Shown piece by piece: positions 22,196-33,013 of a stretch of 64,000 nt of DNA. Source of the DNA: Lophium mytilinum (lineage: Eukaryota > Ascomycota > Dothideomycetes > Mytilinidiales > Mytilinidiaceae); assembly GCA_010093605.1 (NCBI GenBank), contig MU004194.1:915793-979792 (forward strand), in the 5' to 3' direction. The stretch's first letter is position 1, and every line of letters begins with the position of its first letter. The notes beneath the pieces are model-generated. The model was not told where the DNA came from. It did no database searches and saw only the letters and a list, made by a program, of their open reading frames with translations. A program made the translations under genes and the position numbers.

Positions 22196-24410
22196 ACTGA
22201 GGCCCCCAATCCTCTCAGGTGGTTGAATAAAGCAAAGGCGCTTCTATGATTTGAGTGCCGAGGTGTTTCCGGAGAGTTGCGAGTTGAGTGAGCTGGTAGT
22301 CTAGGTAGGCTGCCAAGTGAAGATATCGGCTGATCCCTGTACTATTCCTAAATGAGAATGTAACTCAAAAACCTCGAATTGGTATGAGGCGAATAACGAA
22401 CAGGCTATGAAGGATGAAACTGGAGTAAATGAGCATGAATGAGAAGCTATAGTGGCTCTGAATGACTTGCGGGTTGTCAAATACAGCGTTTTCGCTGGTT
22501 AGTATGTGCATGTCACGTGATCTGCCTCCCAAGGGACTACCATTATGCATTACTCAATCATCCAAATCGCGTGCACTGCACGCACAAGAACTCGTAGTCC
22601 TTGTCTTGAACTGGTCTGTTCTGGAAACCCGAGGGTTAGCATTTTAGGTAAACAGGAGTGCGCTCATCGTGCTCAAACTTCTGTTGATAGATTTTTATAT
22701 GTCGTGATCAGAAGCTGTCAAAGAGCAGCAGAGTAGATCCTAGAGATAGGGCACCCACTGCGCGCTTACGTTTGGAGAGCTGATGCTATATATTTACGTA
22801 CACACATAGTCACTCGGCTTCAGTTGACAGGTGTGCAGGCAACGAAGGAAATTTGACAGCTCGTTTCAGCGACGTTGACAAAGCATACAATGAGGTTCCG
22901 AGGCTCTTGCTCAGTATGTTGCGCTGCCCATGATTACAATATAGGGCAACCTTGACGTTAGAAGCTGACACCGTGATGGCTTCCGCGTTGGAAGCGGCTG
23001 TTGATGCGGGCCTCTCCCGTGGGGAAAAGTACCCTGTAAACTTACTACACCACAGTGACACTGCTCCATACATAAGTTGATCCACATTTACGTAGTGGAT
23101 GGCACAAAAAGGAAGTACATTGCAATCTTCCAAGCAAGGTCCATGTCCAAAGAAGGGAACCGAGGCCCATAGGATATCCCAGCCATATGTTCCTGAGATG
23201 GCCGACGTGCAGACTGTCACGTTCAATACAGCAGGTATCGGCAGTAACCGGTTCATGCCCAAGGATCCAAGGTCCGGGGCTGTGTTCCGAAAGGAGGGGA
23301 TTGCGATTTGGTCGTGTTCGGGCCTGGCGTGCAGCACTCAGAGTCTGATGCACGAACGTCGCCTGCTGCAGCTCCCGTCCTCATTCACATGGTCTTATCT
23401 AGGATCTCCATGACGCCTACCAACTGACTTGAATTACAAGCACAGCAAGCACAGACAAAAACCGAGCGGAGGATGTGACGGTGTGCAGGAGCAAAATGGC
23501 TCCCGACCCGCCGCAGCGGTTCGCGGCCCTTTTCTGAGCTTATTCACTCTGACAACTCTCAACCCCTTCGCCCCTTACCTTACCATTGCCTAATCACTGT
23601 GACCGCGCAGCCATCAACACCTGCGTCTGGGATTAAGACAGCAACCACTATGTTAATTGGCTGTCTCTCGAAGTTGGCACGGCATGCCGCGCAGTTTTAT
23701 CCAAAACTTGACGCAGCTAGACAGGCTCTGCATCTCCCAGCGCCCAGAATTCTCATCGCTCAGCTGGTCCCGGCACTCTGCGACTCCAGTCAGGGTGTCA
23801 GGATCTCCCTTACCAATAGAGACCCACAGCTGGACGCCGCAGCCACCGCCTTTGCTTTTGAGCACTACGCCGCCCGCCCCGGTGCTTCACCTCACGAGCG
23901 GGACGGGCCATAGCTCAAGGACTCGCTCTGCCCAACTGCGGGAACGTGGACCGGCGTGGCTGCTTGCCAGCCCAGCCTCAGTGACTTGAAACCTGTCACG
24001 TCGAATGACCCCGACCTCAGACCTCCCTTGGGCTGTAGACATGCACGTTCCAGCGTTTCCAAGTGTAGACAGGCCGTTCCTGAAGCCTTGCCGAGAGTCC
24101 GGCAATGCGTCAACGGCCAAGGTACTCTCCGATCACCTCTGCTATAGGTATAGAGGACGTCTGGGGTGCGTACTGCGCATTCAGGGTTATACTCTCGTTC
24201 TGGAAGTGTGAACAGCGGTAGGTAGGAGAACCTAGCACACAACCATCTTATGCTTCGCTTCATTATTAGAGCATAGCTTCAATTCAAGAGCCACTCTGCT
24301 CCGCTTTGATTTATCCCTTCTTCCAGCTCTAGTCAATCTTTGTATCCTTCTCCCGCAGCTAGTCCAATCCTTCCAGCGGTCATCTCCACTACGTACTACT
24401 CAGTAGAGTC
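22196..24410. other. Long divergent intergenic region, no supported gene
   Basis: 2.2 kb upstream of both the 2EXR gene and the rhodopsin-fold gene. A minus-strand ORF at 22810-23337 (175 codons) has no motif, and its codons look random. No repeat or RNA gene recognised. Confidence 0.4.
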
Positions 24411-25975
24411 ATGGCTGGGGCTCAAGAGATTCGTCACGATTCTGTCGGACACACAGTCATTGCACTCTGCATAGCGTTCGGTGCGTTGTTTGATCTTCAC
24501 GATATCGTGACGCCCCTACAAGATGCCATTATTGACAGCAAGCGACAGGCGCTATTACCACGGTGGTGATATTTCTGCGACTATTCACTCGGTTTTATAT
24601 CATCAAAACCATAGGTCCTGATGACGGTAAGTGCTCGAGCACAACAACTCCAAAATGGCTCCCTCGACTAACGCGAATGCCACAGTTCTCATCACCATTG
24701 CATCAGTAAGGATGGCGGGCGTGGAAAGTAGAAGGTAGACCTAACAGACGCAGATACTATCATGGGCCTTCATAGCCGCGACCATCATGGCCGTCAATCA
24801 TGGTCTCGGAAGTCACATTGAATTAGTGATGCTTCGTGGAACCCAAAACATGATCAGCTATGCTCAGGTGAGGTTTCCCCAACCACCCATCCTTCGAAAG
24901 TGACTCACATGTCTAGATCGTGTGGTTGTCTAGCATATTCTACAACGCATGTTTGGGATTCATCAAAACTTCAGTGCTTGCTCTGTATATGCGGCTCGGC
25001 GACCGCAGTCTGCGACGCATGGCGATTGTAATGACAGGAGTCGTAGGATGCCAGGCCACTGCCAACGTCTTGACGTGTATCTTCCAGTGCAATCCTGTTT
25101 CCGCCGCATGGGATGTCACAATCACAGAAAAGAAATGTGTCAACATCAACGCCTTCTATCTAGCCAACGCGGCTCTCAACATTGCGACGGACTTGTTGAC
25201 TTACACTCTGCCGGTCAAGCTCGTCCTGAGGCTCCAAGTTTCTCGCAACCAAAGGATAGCTTTAGGGGTTATGCTGTGCCTTGGCCTTTTGTAAGTGATC
25301 ATAACCTCTGGCGATCTGTTGAGTATGCTAATTGTCGCTCAGCGCCTGCATATCCTCCATCGTCCGTATCACTTTTATTCCTGAAATGCTGTACGTCAAG
25401 GATTGAGATCTTTCCTAATTGGAAGACCCCTTTGAACTGACAAGTCGTCTTCTAGAGTCTCCCCCGATGCCACTTTCGTAATATCTGGAGCAATGTACTG
25501 GAGCGTCATCGAAACCAACATAGGCATCGCCGCCGCTTCAATACCTTCGTTCAAGGCTCTTGCGAAACGATATGCTCCAGTACTCCTCGGATCTTCCCAT
25601 AACAATCAAAAGTATGGATCTACCGGTATGAAGTCCGGGTCGGGACCGTTTCACAAGATCTCCAACTCCACACGAAACACATCGTCTGTAGCCGACAATT
25701 CTGTCAAATTGAGGCCACTAAGCCACCGCGATGCAGCCAAAGGCGGCATAGACGACAACGTCAAGGAGATTCCACAGTACGCGAAGAACAGTGTAGCCAC
25801 CAAAATCGAGCAAGACCGAGCCAGCAACGACAGCGAGGAGATGCTAAATGTGCCCGATGGCCGCATAGTTGCCAGAACCCAGATCACGACCCACGTGGAA
25901 GGGAGCGACGAGGAAACAAACAGTTTCTATTCGCATGAGGATAGCGCGAAGGCTCCAGCCGGAAGGGGTTTCTAA
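24411..25975 (+). CDS. Fungal rhodopsin-domain (PTH11-like) seven-TM membrane protein
   Basis: Seven exons (24411-24480, 24549-24626, 24686-24705, 24754-24867, 24917-25290, 25343-25390, 25456-25975) give 407 residues. Helix-forming segments alternate with short loops: HTVIALCIAFGAITTVVIF, LITIASILSWAFIAATIMA, IVWLSSIFYNACLGFIKTSVL, MAIVMTGVVGCQATANVL, a conserved CNPVSAAWD, LNIATDLLTYTLPVKL, LGVMLCLGLLACISSI, and a final ATFVISGAMYWSVIETNIGI. The FIKTSVLALY and WSVIETNIG motifs are standard for this fungal family. The tail (from about residue 280) is Ser-rich, polar and probably cytosolic. Members include PTH11-like candidate GPCRs; no CFEM domain is present here. Exon 3 is only 20 nt. Confidence 0.88.
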
Positions 25976-27400
25976 GGGCGACTAGTTAACAATAGACCAG
26001 CGCATTTGGATCGCTTTGCTGATACCTGCACTGGACTAGCCGCGGAACGCCTGGATGATAGCTCGTCTACGAAGGATAGGATGTAACGGAAGCTGTTCCT
26101 TTTGTTGCTACGGATATAAATCGGAGTTGCAGAACTAGGTATATGTACAAATGCAGAAAACAGCGCGCTAGGTCGACGATCTGAGCAAAGACCGCAATCA
26201 GGAAATGAATCATGATAAACTTTCAGCAATAGGGCCGGTTACTGTTGCACGATCGTCGCCTGTCAACTGCCAGATACAGAGTCGAGCAGCATGAACCAAC
26301 GCTCTAAACGGCTATCCCCACAAGCTTGGATCCCAATCCAATCACTTCACAATACCACCTAGTTCTCGCCTCATTTCTGCCCTGGGCCCACGATGGGGTA
26401 TTGCAAATAACACACCCAAAATACTACCACATTTGGCATATGCCCGTCGGATTATTGGAGTGATCTGTCAAAGCTAAAATCCACGAGTCAAGCCCACAGT
26501 ACCCAGCAAAAGATCAACCACACGATCCTCCTCCTTCATCGGGCATCCCGCATAACGACTTTGCAAACCCACCAACTCTCCACTCTTCCCGCCGCGAGGC
26601 CCTGGCCCCCATTCCGTCCCCACCAATCCTCCCGCAAGGAACCCCTCCGTTCACCTCGAACCTTGCCCAGGCCGCCCCTTCACCCATGCCCACTTTTCTC
26701 TCCACGCCAGCAACGCTCCTTGCCGTCCCGTTGGTTCCATGCGGCCCGTCAGCAAAAAGCCTCACACCTCGCTTGGGATGCTCCCGACACCCGCGGCGCG
26801 CTGATCGCTGCGGTGCTGCAACTGCCGAGTGATTGGCGCTCGTGTCATGGACCATGGAGTGAGATCCTTGAACGCCTCCCGAGCCCGAGGCGGCGGGTCG
26901 GCCCACTGGGGTCCCACTTGGGGCAGGGATCGACGACGCCGCCGGCGGAGTGGGCGGTGAATGAGGGTCCGTGCGGGTGCGGGTTCCGGGCAACACGAGA
27001 CGAGATGAGACGGAGCGGGCGGCGGGAGCGGCAATGGCAACGGCAGCTTGATTGGATTGGGCTGGGGTGGGCGGTTTGGTATGAGGGACGGGACGGGGCA
27101 TGACTCGGTGGGGCTGGATTCGTGATGAGGATGGATGAGAAAGTGAAAAGGACCGAATACGAAGAAGTCAATTCTGCGGGTGCAAGGTGTCGGGGTGACT
27201 GTCTAAGCGAAGCATTGGTTCTTCTCCTCGCGTTTTACGGGGATTCTGAGGTTCAGATGCAGGAGACCCAGGAGACCCGGGAAACAGGAAGGCATGGTTG
27301 CAGTGTCTCGCATTAGAGTTCCAGTAAAGTCTACTCTGGAACAGAGGTTGGCTATTTACATGTAACGAAACAGAATATGAGATGTGAATTCAAGGGAGGC
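25976..27400. other. Intergenic between convergent rhodopsin-fold and P450 genes
   Basis: 1.4 kb. A GC-rich core (about 26540-27110) has open frames on both strands (26561-27103 plus, 26514-27101 minus), the pattern expected of GC-rich non-coding DNA. Neither product has a motif. Confidence 0.4.
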
Positions 27401-29169
27401 CTAAACGACCGGCGCGCGCCTGTCAATGGTGATCCACATGTCCTAAACAGACGTTAGAAGAGCTCGCGGTGCGGTGCAGATTGCGAGACTCACCTTCCAG
27501 AATCCCACTCCGCCCTTGACAACGAATATGCCCGGTTGCTCCTTGTTGACAATCTCTGGCTTGAAGTTGCGGAAGAACACCAAGGGTGCTTTATACAGTT
27601 CCATGAGTGCACTGTGAGAAGGTCAGGTACGGTAGATGAGAAATGGTCAGTCGTAGCTCACATGTCTTTCCCAAGGCAGACCCTCGCGCCGTATCCGAAA
27701 GCCATGTTGTACCTGTTGTATTCCTTGGTCTTTTCCTCACTCTCAAGCCATCGCTCTGGTCGAAATTCCGCCGCGTCTGGTCCGTATATATTTTCATCGC
27801 GGTGGACGAGCCACGGGTTACATGTAACTTCCATGCCTTCAGGCACATACTTGCCCTCCAGCTCCATACCACCCTTTCCGACAAGTCTAGGGAAGATGTT
27901 CGGCGCGGAGGGACATAGTCGCATACTCTCCTTCACGCAAGCGACATAGTATGGGCAGTGCTGGATCACTTCGTCGTATTGAGGAGTTGGTGAGAGCTTG
28001 CCGGCTCGAGTTGCGGCGTCGAGCTCTGCCATGAGCTTAGTGTAGACCTTCTCATTGGACATGATGTAACACATCATCGCTTGGAAGGCAGTTCCAGTAG
28101 TGTCTGCTCCGGCAAGAAGAACTAAAAGGATCTCGGCTTTGATGTAGTCCATTTCCAGTGGTTTCCCATCTTCTGTTCTCGCATCGAGGAAGGTCTGCAA
28201 TAGATCAATGCGTCCAACCTTTCCAGCTTCAATGTCCTGTTGGCGCTGCACAATGAGCTTGTCGCGGAAGCGCATGAGCGTGCCAATGCCGGAGTCGTGC
28301 TCTGGTTTCGCAACTAGATACTTTTCGCCAACCCAAGTACTCTTTATCCAAGTCGTGAAGGGATATAGGCGAGCCATGATTCCAAATGGCACGAGACCAT
28401 CGTGGAAGCCTTGAATGAGGCCTTCAACATCTGAGCCTGACTCGACAAAACCGATCGGAGCTCCAAAGCCAATCTCTGAGATGATATCATAAGCCCTAGC
28501 GCATTGGTCAGCGGAGTTGCAAATATTGGCTTTGAGATGGCAATTACATGTATACTGCCCACGGAGCAAAATCAAACTTCTTTGGCGATTTGGCGAATAG
28601 CTCAGTAAGCTTGCTGATCCAGTCAGCAATGCGCATGTCCACCAAAGGCTCCATCTTCTTGATATTTGAGAAGGCATATGGTCCTGCAGCGATCTTCCGG
28701 AAATGCGCGTGGACTTTCCAGTCCTGCATATTGAACAAGCTCTCCGTTTCCCCGAAACTGCCTGTGATGTAGTGCTTAGACTTGGTTGCTTGTCGGTTAT
28801 AGATGTCAGGAAGTTTCGTCGCGTCACTACATAAGAGCAGCGTAGGCGTTATGCGGATTACGGGGCCTTGCCGTGGAGGTTAGCTATCTGACACAAGCTC
28901 ACATGCGATGGGCATTGTATACCATATTTCTTATGCAAGTCGTATTCTAGTAGGCGCTCGTCCTCCTTGATGTTGTGGTATGCAACCCAGAGTCGCGTCA
29001 CACTGGCCCAGAATGGACCGGGGAATTTCGACAAAGGATGAAAGAAGCGATAGTAGACGATCTGATACAACACTTTGAAAGCAAGATAGGCGCAGAATGC
29101 AAGGAAAAGGTTCCCGAAAGTAAGCTTCGAGAGAACGGAAGGACTCTCCCCCTCGGTGACTGATGCCAT
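27401..29169 (-). CDS. Cytochrome P450 monooxygenase
   Basis: ER-bound haem-thiolate monooxygenase. Five exons (29169-28923, 28866-28548, 28495-27662, 27611-27494, 27442-27401) give 519 residues, normal for the superfamily. There is an N-terminal membrane anchor ([21 protein letters not shown]) and a proline hinge, [12 protein letters not shown]. The I-helix reads [15 protein letters not shown], the K-helix ExxR is in VKESMRLCP, the PERF motif is FRPERWLE, and the haem loop [12 protein letters not shown] supplies the Cys ligand, completed by splicing to [11 protein letters not shown]. The general look is that of pisatin-demethylase-like fungal P450s, but I cannot assign a CYP number. Divergent from the sugar-transporter-like MFS. 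Confidence 0.93.
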
Positions 29170-30374
29170 GATTGCTACCGTAGAAAGTGAGGAAGATTGA
29201 TAGAGGGGAACGACGAGAAGAAGAGGTCGAGCAACCGTGCATATAGCTGCCGTCTGTATGTACTACATGGCGAGGAACTTGGCCCGCCCTCAAATCAGGG
29301 AGCTCCTAGTCCTTCCAGACAGAGGCCATGACGCCGTAGAACGGCAAGGAGCGGGGGTGTTCACACCAGGTGTGGGGTAGTACCTCCAGGGTCCAGCGTT
29401 AGCAGACTTTTGATATGGAGACGCGAAAGCTTTTCCATCACACTATGGCGATGAGCGGCATCCTCGTTTGGGGGGAGGTGCGAAACCCCCCGTTCACCGC
29501 GGCTCTTGGTAATTGAGGCACAGCTTCGGCAAGCCAGTTCGTCGGGCACGCGCCCTGTTTCAGTAACGTGCAGACCGCACGCATCGGAGGAGCAAAGAAG
29601 CAAATCAGCGAATCCTTGCTGGTTGTTGTCGTCTATTGATGGATCAGCATGGGGCACCAAGCAGACGGCGGGCCCACCTGTCCGGCCCTCGATGAGCCGA
29701 GTGGTGCGACAGCTGGAACCATCTCGTTCCCTTACGTCCTGTTCATCTCCTCCACATGCAACACCTTCACACTCCAACGCCGCCCAGAGCATGCGACATG
29801 AAGGCCCGAGAACGGTGTCCGCGCGAGGCTCCCATGTGCTCCACCATGCAGCTCTCGCGTCCATCCCGGAGCCCCGAGCCGTCCCCTGAGCCCTGCCCTG
29901 CTCAACGCCCAGTTGGTCGCAGCATAATGCAATATGCCATGGATCTGATCTAGTATCTCACTCATCACCGTTTTCCATTCGTCAATACCTCAAACATGGC
30001 TGGATAAGCCCGTTCGGGGCTTTCTTTCTGTCAATCACCAGCCCCGTTCTTTCGTCTCCGGAAAGATCCACTGCCAGCGTGCTCGCCGAGCATCACCCTG
30101 CATGCACAAGTTCCATTGCCGGGTTCCAATTGTCTTGAGCTTCTGGGAAGGCTTGAGGGAGATCCTGACTCAATGAAGCTCGGTTACACGCCGCGGAGCC
30201 ACCCAGTGCCTGGAATTTCCAACAAGGTGTCTGTGATGCACATGTGCCTTATGTATACCGTCACCCTTCCGAAGTCTCTTTGCGTGTAGCTGGCCTGAGG
30301 TGCTTTCCGTCCGTTTCAAACCTGGTTCCCTCATTCCATCTTTGCAGCTCCAAACTCTTCCCACGCATGCCAAC
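29170..30374. other. Divergent intergenic region between P450 and MFS transporter
   Basis: 1.2 kb from which both genes are read outward, so a shared control region is plausible. No coding ORF with a motif, no repeat. A TATATG on the minus strand near 29240 could serve the P450. Confidence 0.4.
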
Positions 30375-32316
30375 ATGGTTCTTCACGGGAAGAAGATTTA
30401 CAACAATGCCCTTCTGGCAGGAGGTCTATCATTCATCACTTTCGGGTGGGATGCAGGTGTCCTGGGGGGCATTCTCCTGACCCCAGAGTTCCAGATGGCC
30501 ATGGGCGTAAGTGACTAGCAATTACTCGCATGATCTGTATGCTGATGGTTGCCTGTAGATGCCGAACACCACCACTATATCCATGATAACTTCAGTGTTT
30601 CTCTTGGCGTCGTGGTTGGGATGTATCATTGTGTCATTGTCTGGCCTCTTCTTGGGCCGAAGGACATGGATCATCTTGGGAAGCGCCGTCCAGATACTTG
30701 GAACCATCATCTCTGCTAGTAGCTATAGCTATGGCCAATTGATCGCTGGTCGAGTTTTGATTGTACGTTGTCCTCTCCAGTCATCAGACTGTATCTAATA
30801 GATTACAGGGCATCGGCAATGGCTTCTGTACCTCCATGGTGCCCATCTTTGTCGCTGAAATGGCAATCATTACTAGCAAGCGTGGGCAAGGTGTCAACGC
30901 CATGCTGGCTTGCGCAAGTCTGGGTACAGCGTTTGCCTACTGGGTGTGGGTACTGTTCATTGCTCTGTGGAAAATTCACTACTAAACAGAGGACCAGTGA
31001 CTTCGGAATGGTGTTTGCTCATAACACCCAGGCCGTATGGAGGTTCCCAGTCGCATTCCAGATTGTGTGGGCATTGTTGACAATTGGGTTCTTGCTAAGA
31101 AGCCCAGGTAAGCCAATGCCGAACACGGTATTGCCTTCAGATTCTGACCCTTGTGAAAGACACCCCACGATATCTCTATGCACGGGACCGCGATGTTGAT
31201 GGAGACGCTCTCCTGGAACGCCTTTATGAGAAGCCCATCAATGACGCCGAAGTCGCTCTCGCAAAGCAGGACATTTTAGCTTCCCTTGAACTCGAGCGCA
31301 CTACGACTGCAGGCCTCCGCATCAAGGACTTCTTCTGGGACACCTCCGACCTACAAGCGGCGCGTCGGATTCGAACTGGTATGATCCTCATAGGTGTCGC
31401 GTACCTCATGGGCATCGATATGATATTCTACTACACGTATGTCCAGACACCATGTTCTCTATAAATTGCCCGGAATCATCTGACAGGCCGCTCAAAGGAC
31501 TACCATATTCCAAGTATACATAGGTCTGGCACCTCTCACTGCTTCAGGTCTGGCTGGTGCAGCAACCTCCGTTTTGGCCATTACCAATTTCGTAGGCGTG
31601 GTCTATATGGAGAAGTTCAAAAGGCGCACTTGGCTCATTTCCGGAGCTATTGGACAGACCGTCTTCCTTGCTGCGTTCACCGGTCTGTTGTCTAGCCCTG
31701 GCCATGCAACGGGTGCAGCAGCAGCTGCGATGCTCTTCTGCTGGATTGCGATATTTGGGCCAACCTGGTGCCCAGTGACAGTAAGATCACTTCTATCCCC
31801 GTAACGTGTGCAAGGTGTACTGATCCGCTCTTAGTACGTGTATGCTTCTGAAATCATGCCACTCCGTTACCGTCATGTCGGTTTTGCTCTGAGTGTTTCG
31901 AGTCAATGGTTGATGGCGTTTGTCACGGTGTATGCGGGACGTTAGTTACCTATCACCCCCGACTGTCCACAATTCCTGCTAATAAATGCAATAGCTATTG
32001 CGATCGCTGACCCTAACGTTGGATGGAAGACTTGGATCTGGTTCCTTGTCTTCAATGCTATCGCGGCGCCATATGGTAAGTCGCGAACGCCCGCCACCAT
32101 ACATTTTTGCTAACAAACTCATCAGTCTACTTCTGTTGTCCCGAGACCCGCGGCCTCACCCTTGAGGGCATCGATCTTATCTTCATGTCGGCTAGCATGC
32201 ATGACACGCCTGCTGCGAAGCAACTCGATCATGACTTTGCGGCGGAGAGCACTGGGGCCGACACCGATTCCGGAAAGGAGGGAAGCGTTGCTGTTGCTCC
32301 GGAGAAGGGGGTTTGA
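30375..32316 (+). CDS. MFS transporter, sugar-transporter family
   Basis: Proton-coupled uptake carrier type. Nine exons (30375-30506, 30559-30762, 30809-30945, 30998-31107, 31160-31436, 31498-31780, 31835-31940, 31995-32075, 32126-32316) give 506 residues. Family marks: FGWDAGVLGG in TM1, SGLFLGRRTWIILGS (motif A), AGRVLIGIGNGFCTSMVPIF, a domain-link SPDTPRYLYA, VYMEKFKRRTWLISGA, the WCPVTYVYASEIMPLRYR stretch that replaces the usual YPAEI signature, and the closing CCPETRGLTLEGIDLIF (PETKG motif). Intron 3 ends after a clear CTACTAAAC branch site. Start MVLHGKKIYNNALL fits. The substrate could be a sugar, quinate or an aromatic acid; sequence alone does not decide. Confidence 0.9.
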
Positions 32317-33013
32317 GTAACCTTGGACACGCGAACATGGGCTTTGCGGACAGTGTTCAATGATGAAATTCGTCAAAAGTCGAGGTTGCTAGAGAAAATA
32401 AATAGACCGTAGAGCAGCTGTTATATCAGCCAATATCACTGCTTAGCTTTGAGTACGCATATGCTGTGCCGTGTATAGTACCAGAACGTTGTTTTGTGCT
32501 CTTAATCTCGCAGTTGATATTTACTGCACTTCAGGATTCTTAGGAGCTCGGTGAGCCACCCGAACACACTGGTGTAACAGGTCGATCAAAAGCCCTTAGA
32601 ACCGCTCCAGTCTGCGTTGTTTTCGATGTAACGTTTCTCCTAAATTTCTAATACGCAACGAAGGTACATGCATGAGGACACAGACCTTTGTCCCAGCACT
32701 GTACTTCAGGTGAAAAGCTGCTATTATTCAGTAAGAAATATGAATCTCTGATTGGTCTAATCCTAATCACAAAATGAACCTTGAACAGTTCCAAAGTCAG
32801 CAGACCATGCTGTCGATAAGATTCACGAACAATTCGCCTGATCAGCTGACTTGCGGCTAAGCCCGAACCTCACTTGCCCGCCGCGTCGACCACCTCTCTT
32901 TCAACCCCAGTGCTTTCGACGCACCGCAACGCACGCGCAAACGGTTCCATTTGTCATATCTCCCCGAGTATGAAATTGCGGCTGCTCAGAGGACCAGACG
33001 GGCGCGACGAGCA
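32317..33013. other. Intergenic, 3' flank of MFS gene and promoter of the OB-fold gene
   Basis: About 0.7 kb, moderately AT-rich, no ORF of note. The OB-fold frame stays open upstream to 32951, but without an ATG. Confidence 0.45.

Noticed and set aside
22810-23337. Minus-strand ORF of 175 codons
   Set aside because: No recognisable family or signal, and competing plus-strand ORFs of similar size.
26514-27103. Pair of long antisense ORFs
   Set aside because: Both are low complexity and explained by GC-rich sequence lacking stops.
14306-32316. A classical secondary-metabolite cluster
   Set aside because: No PKS, NRPS, terpene cyclase, DMATS or pathway regulator is seen; only tailoring and transport genes.
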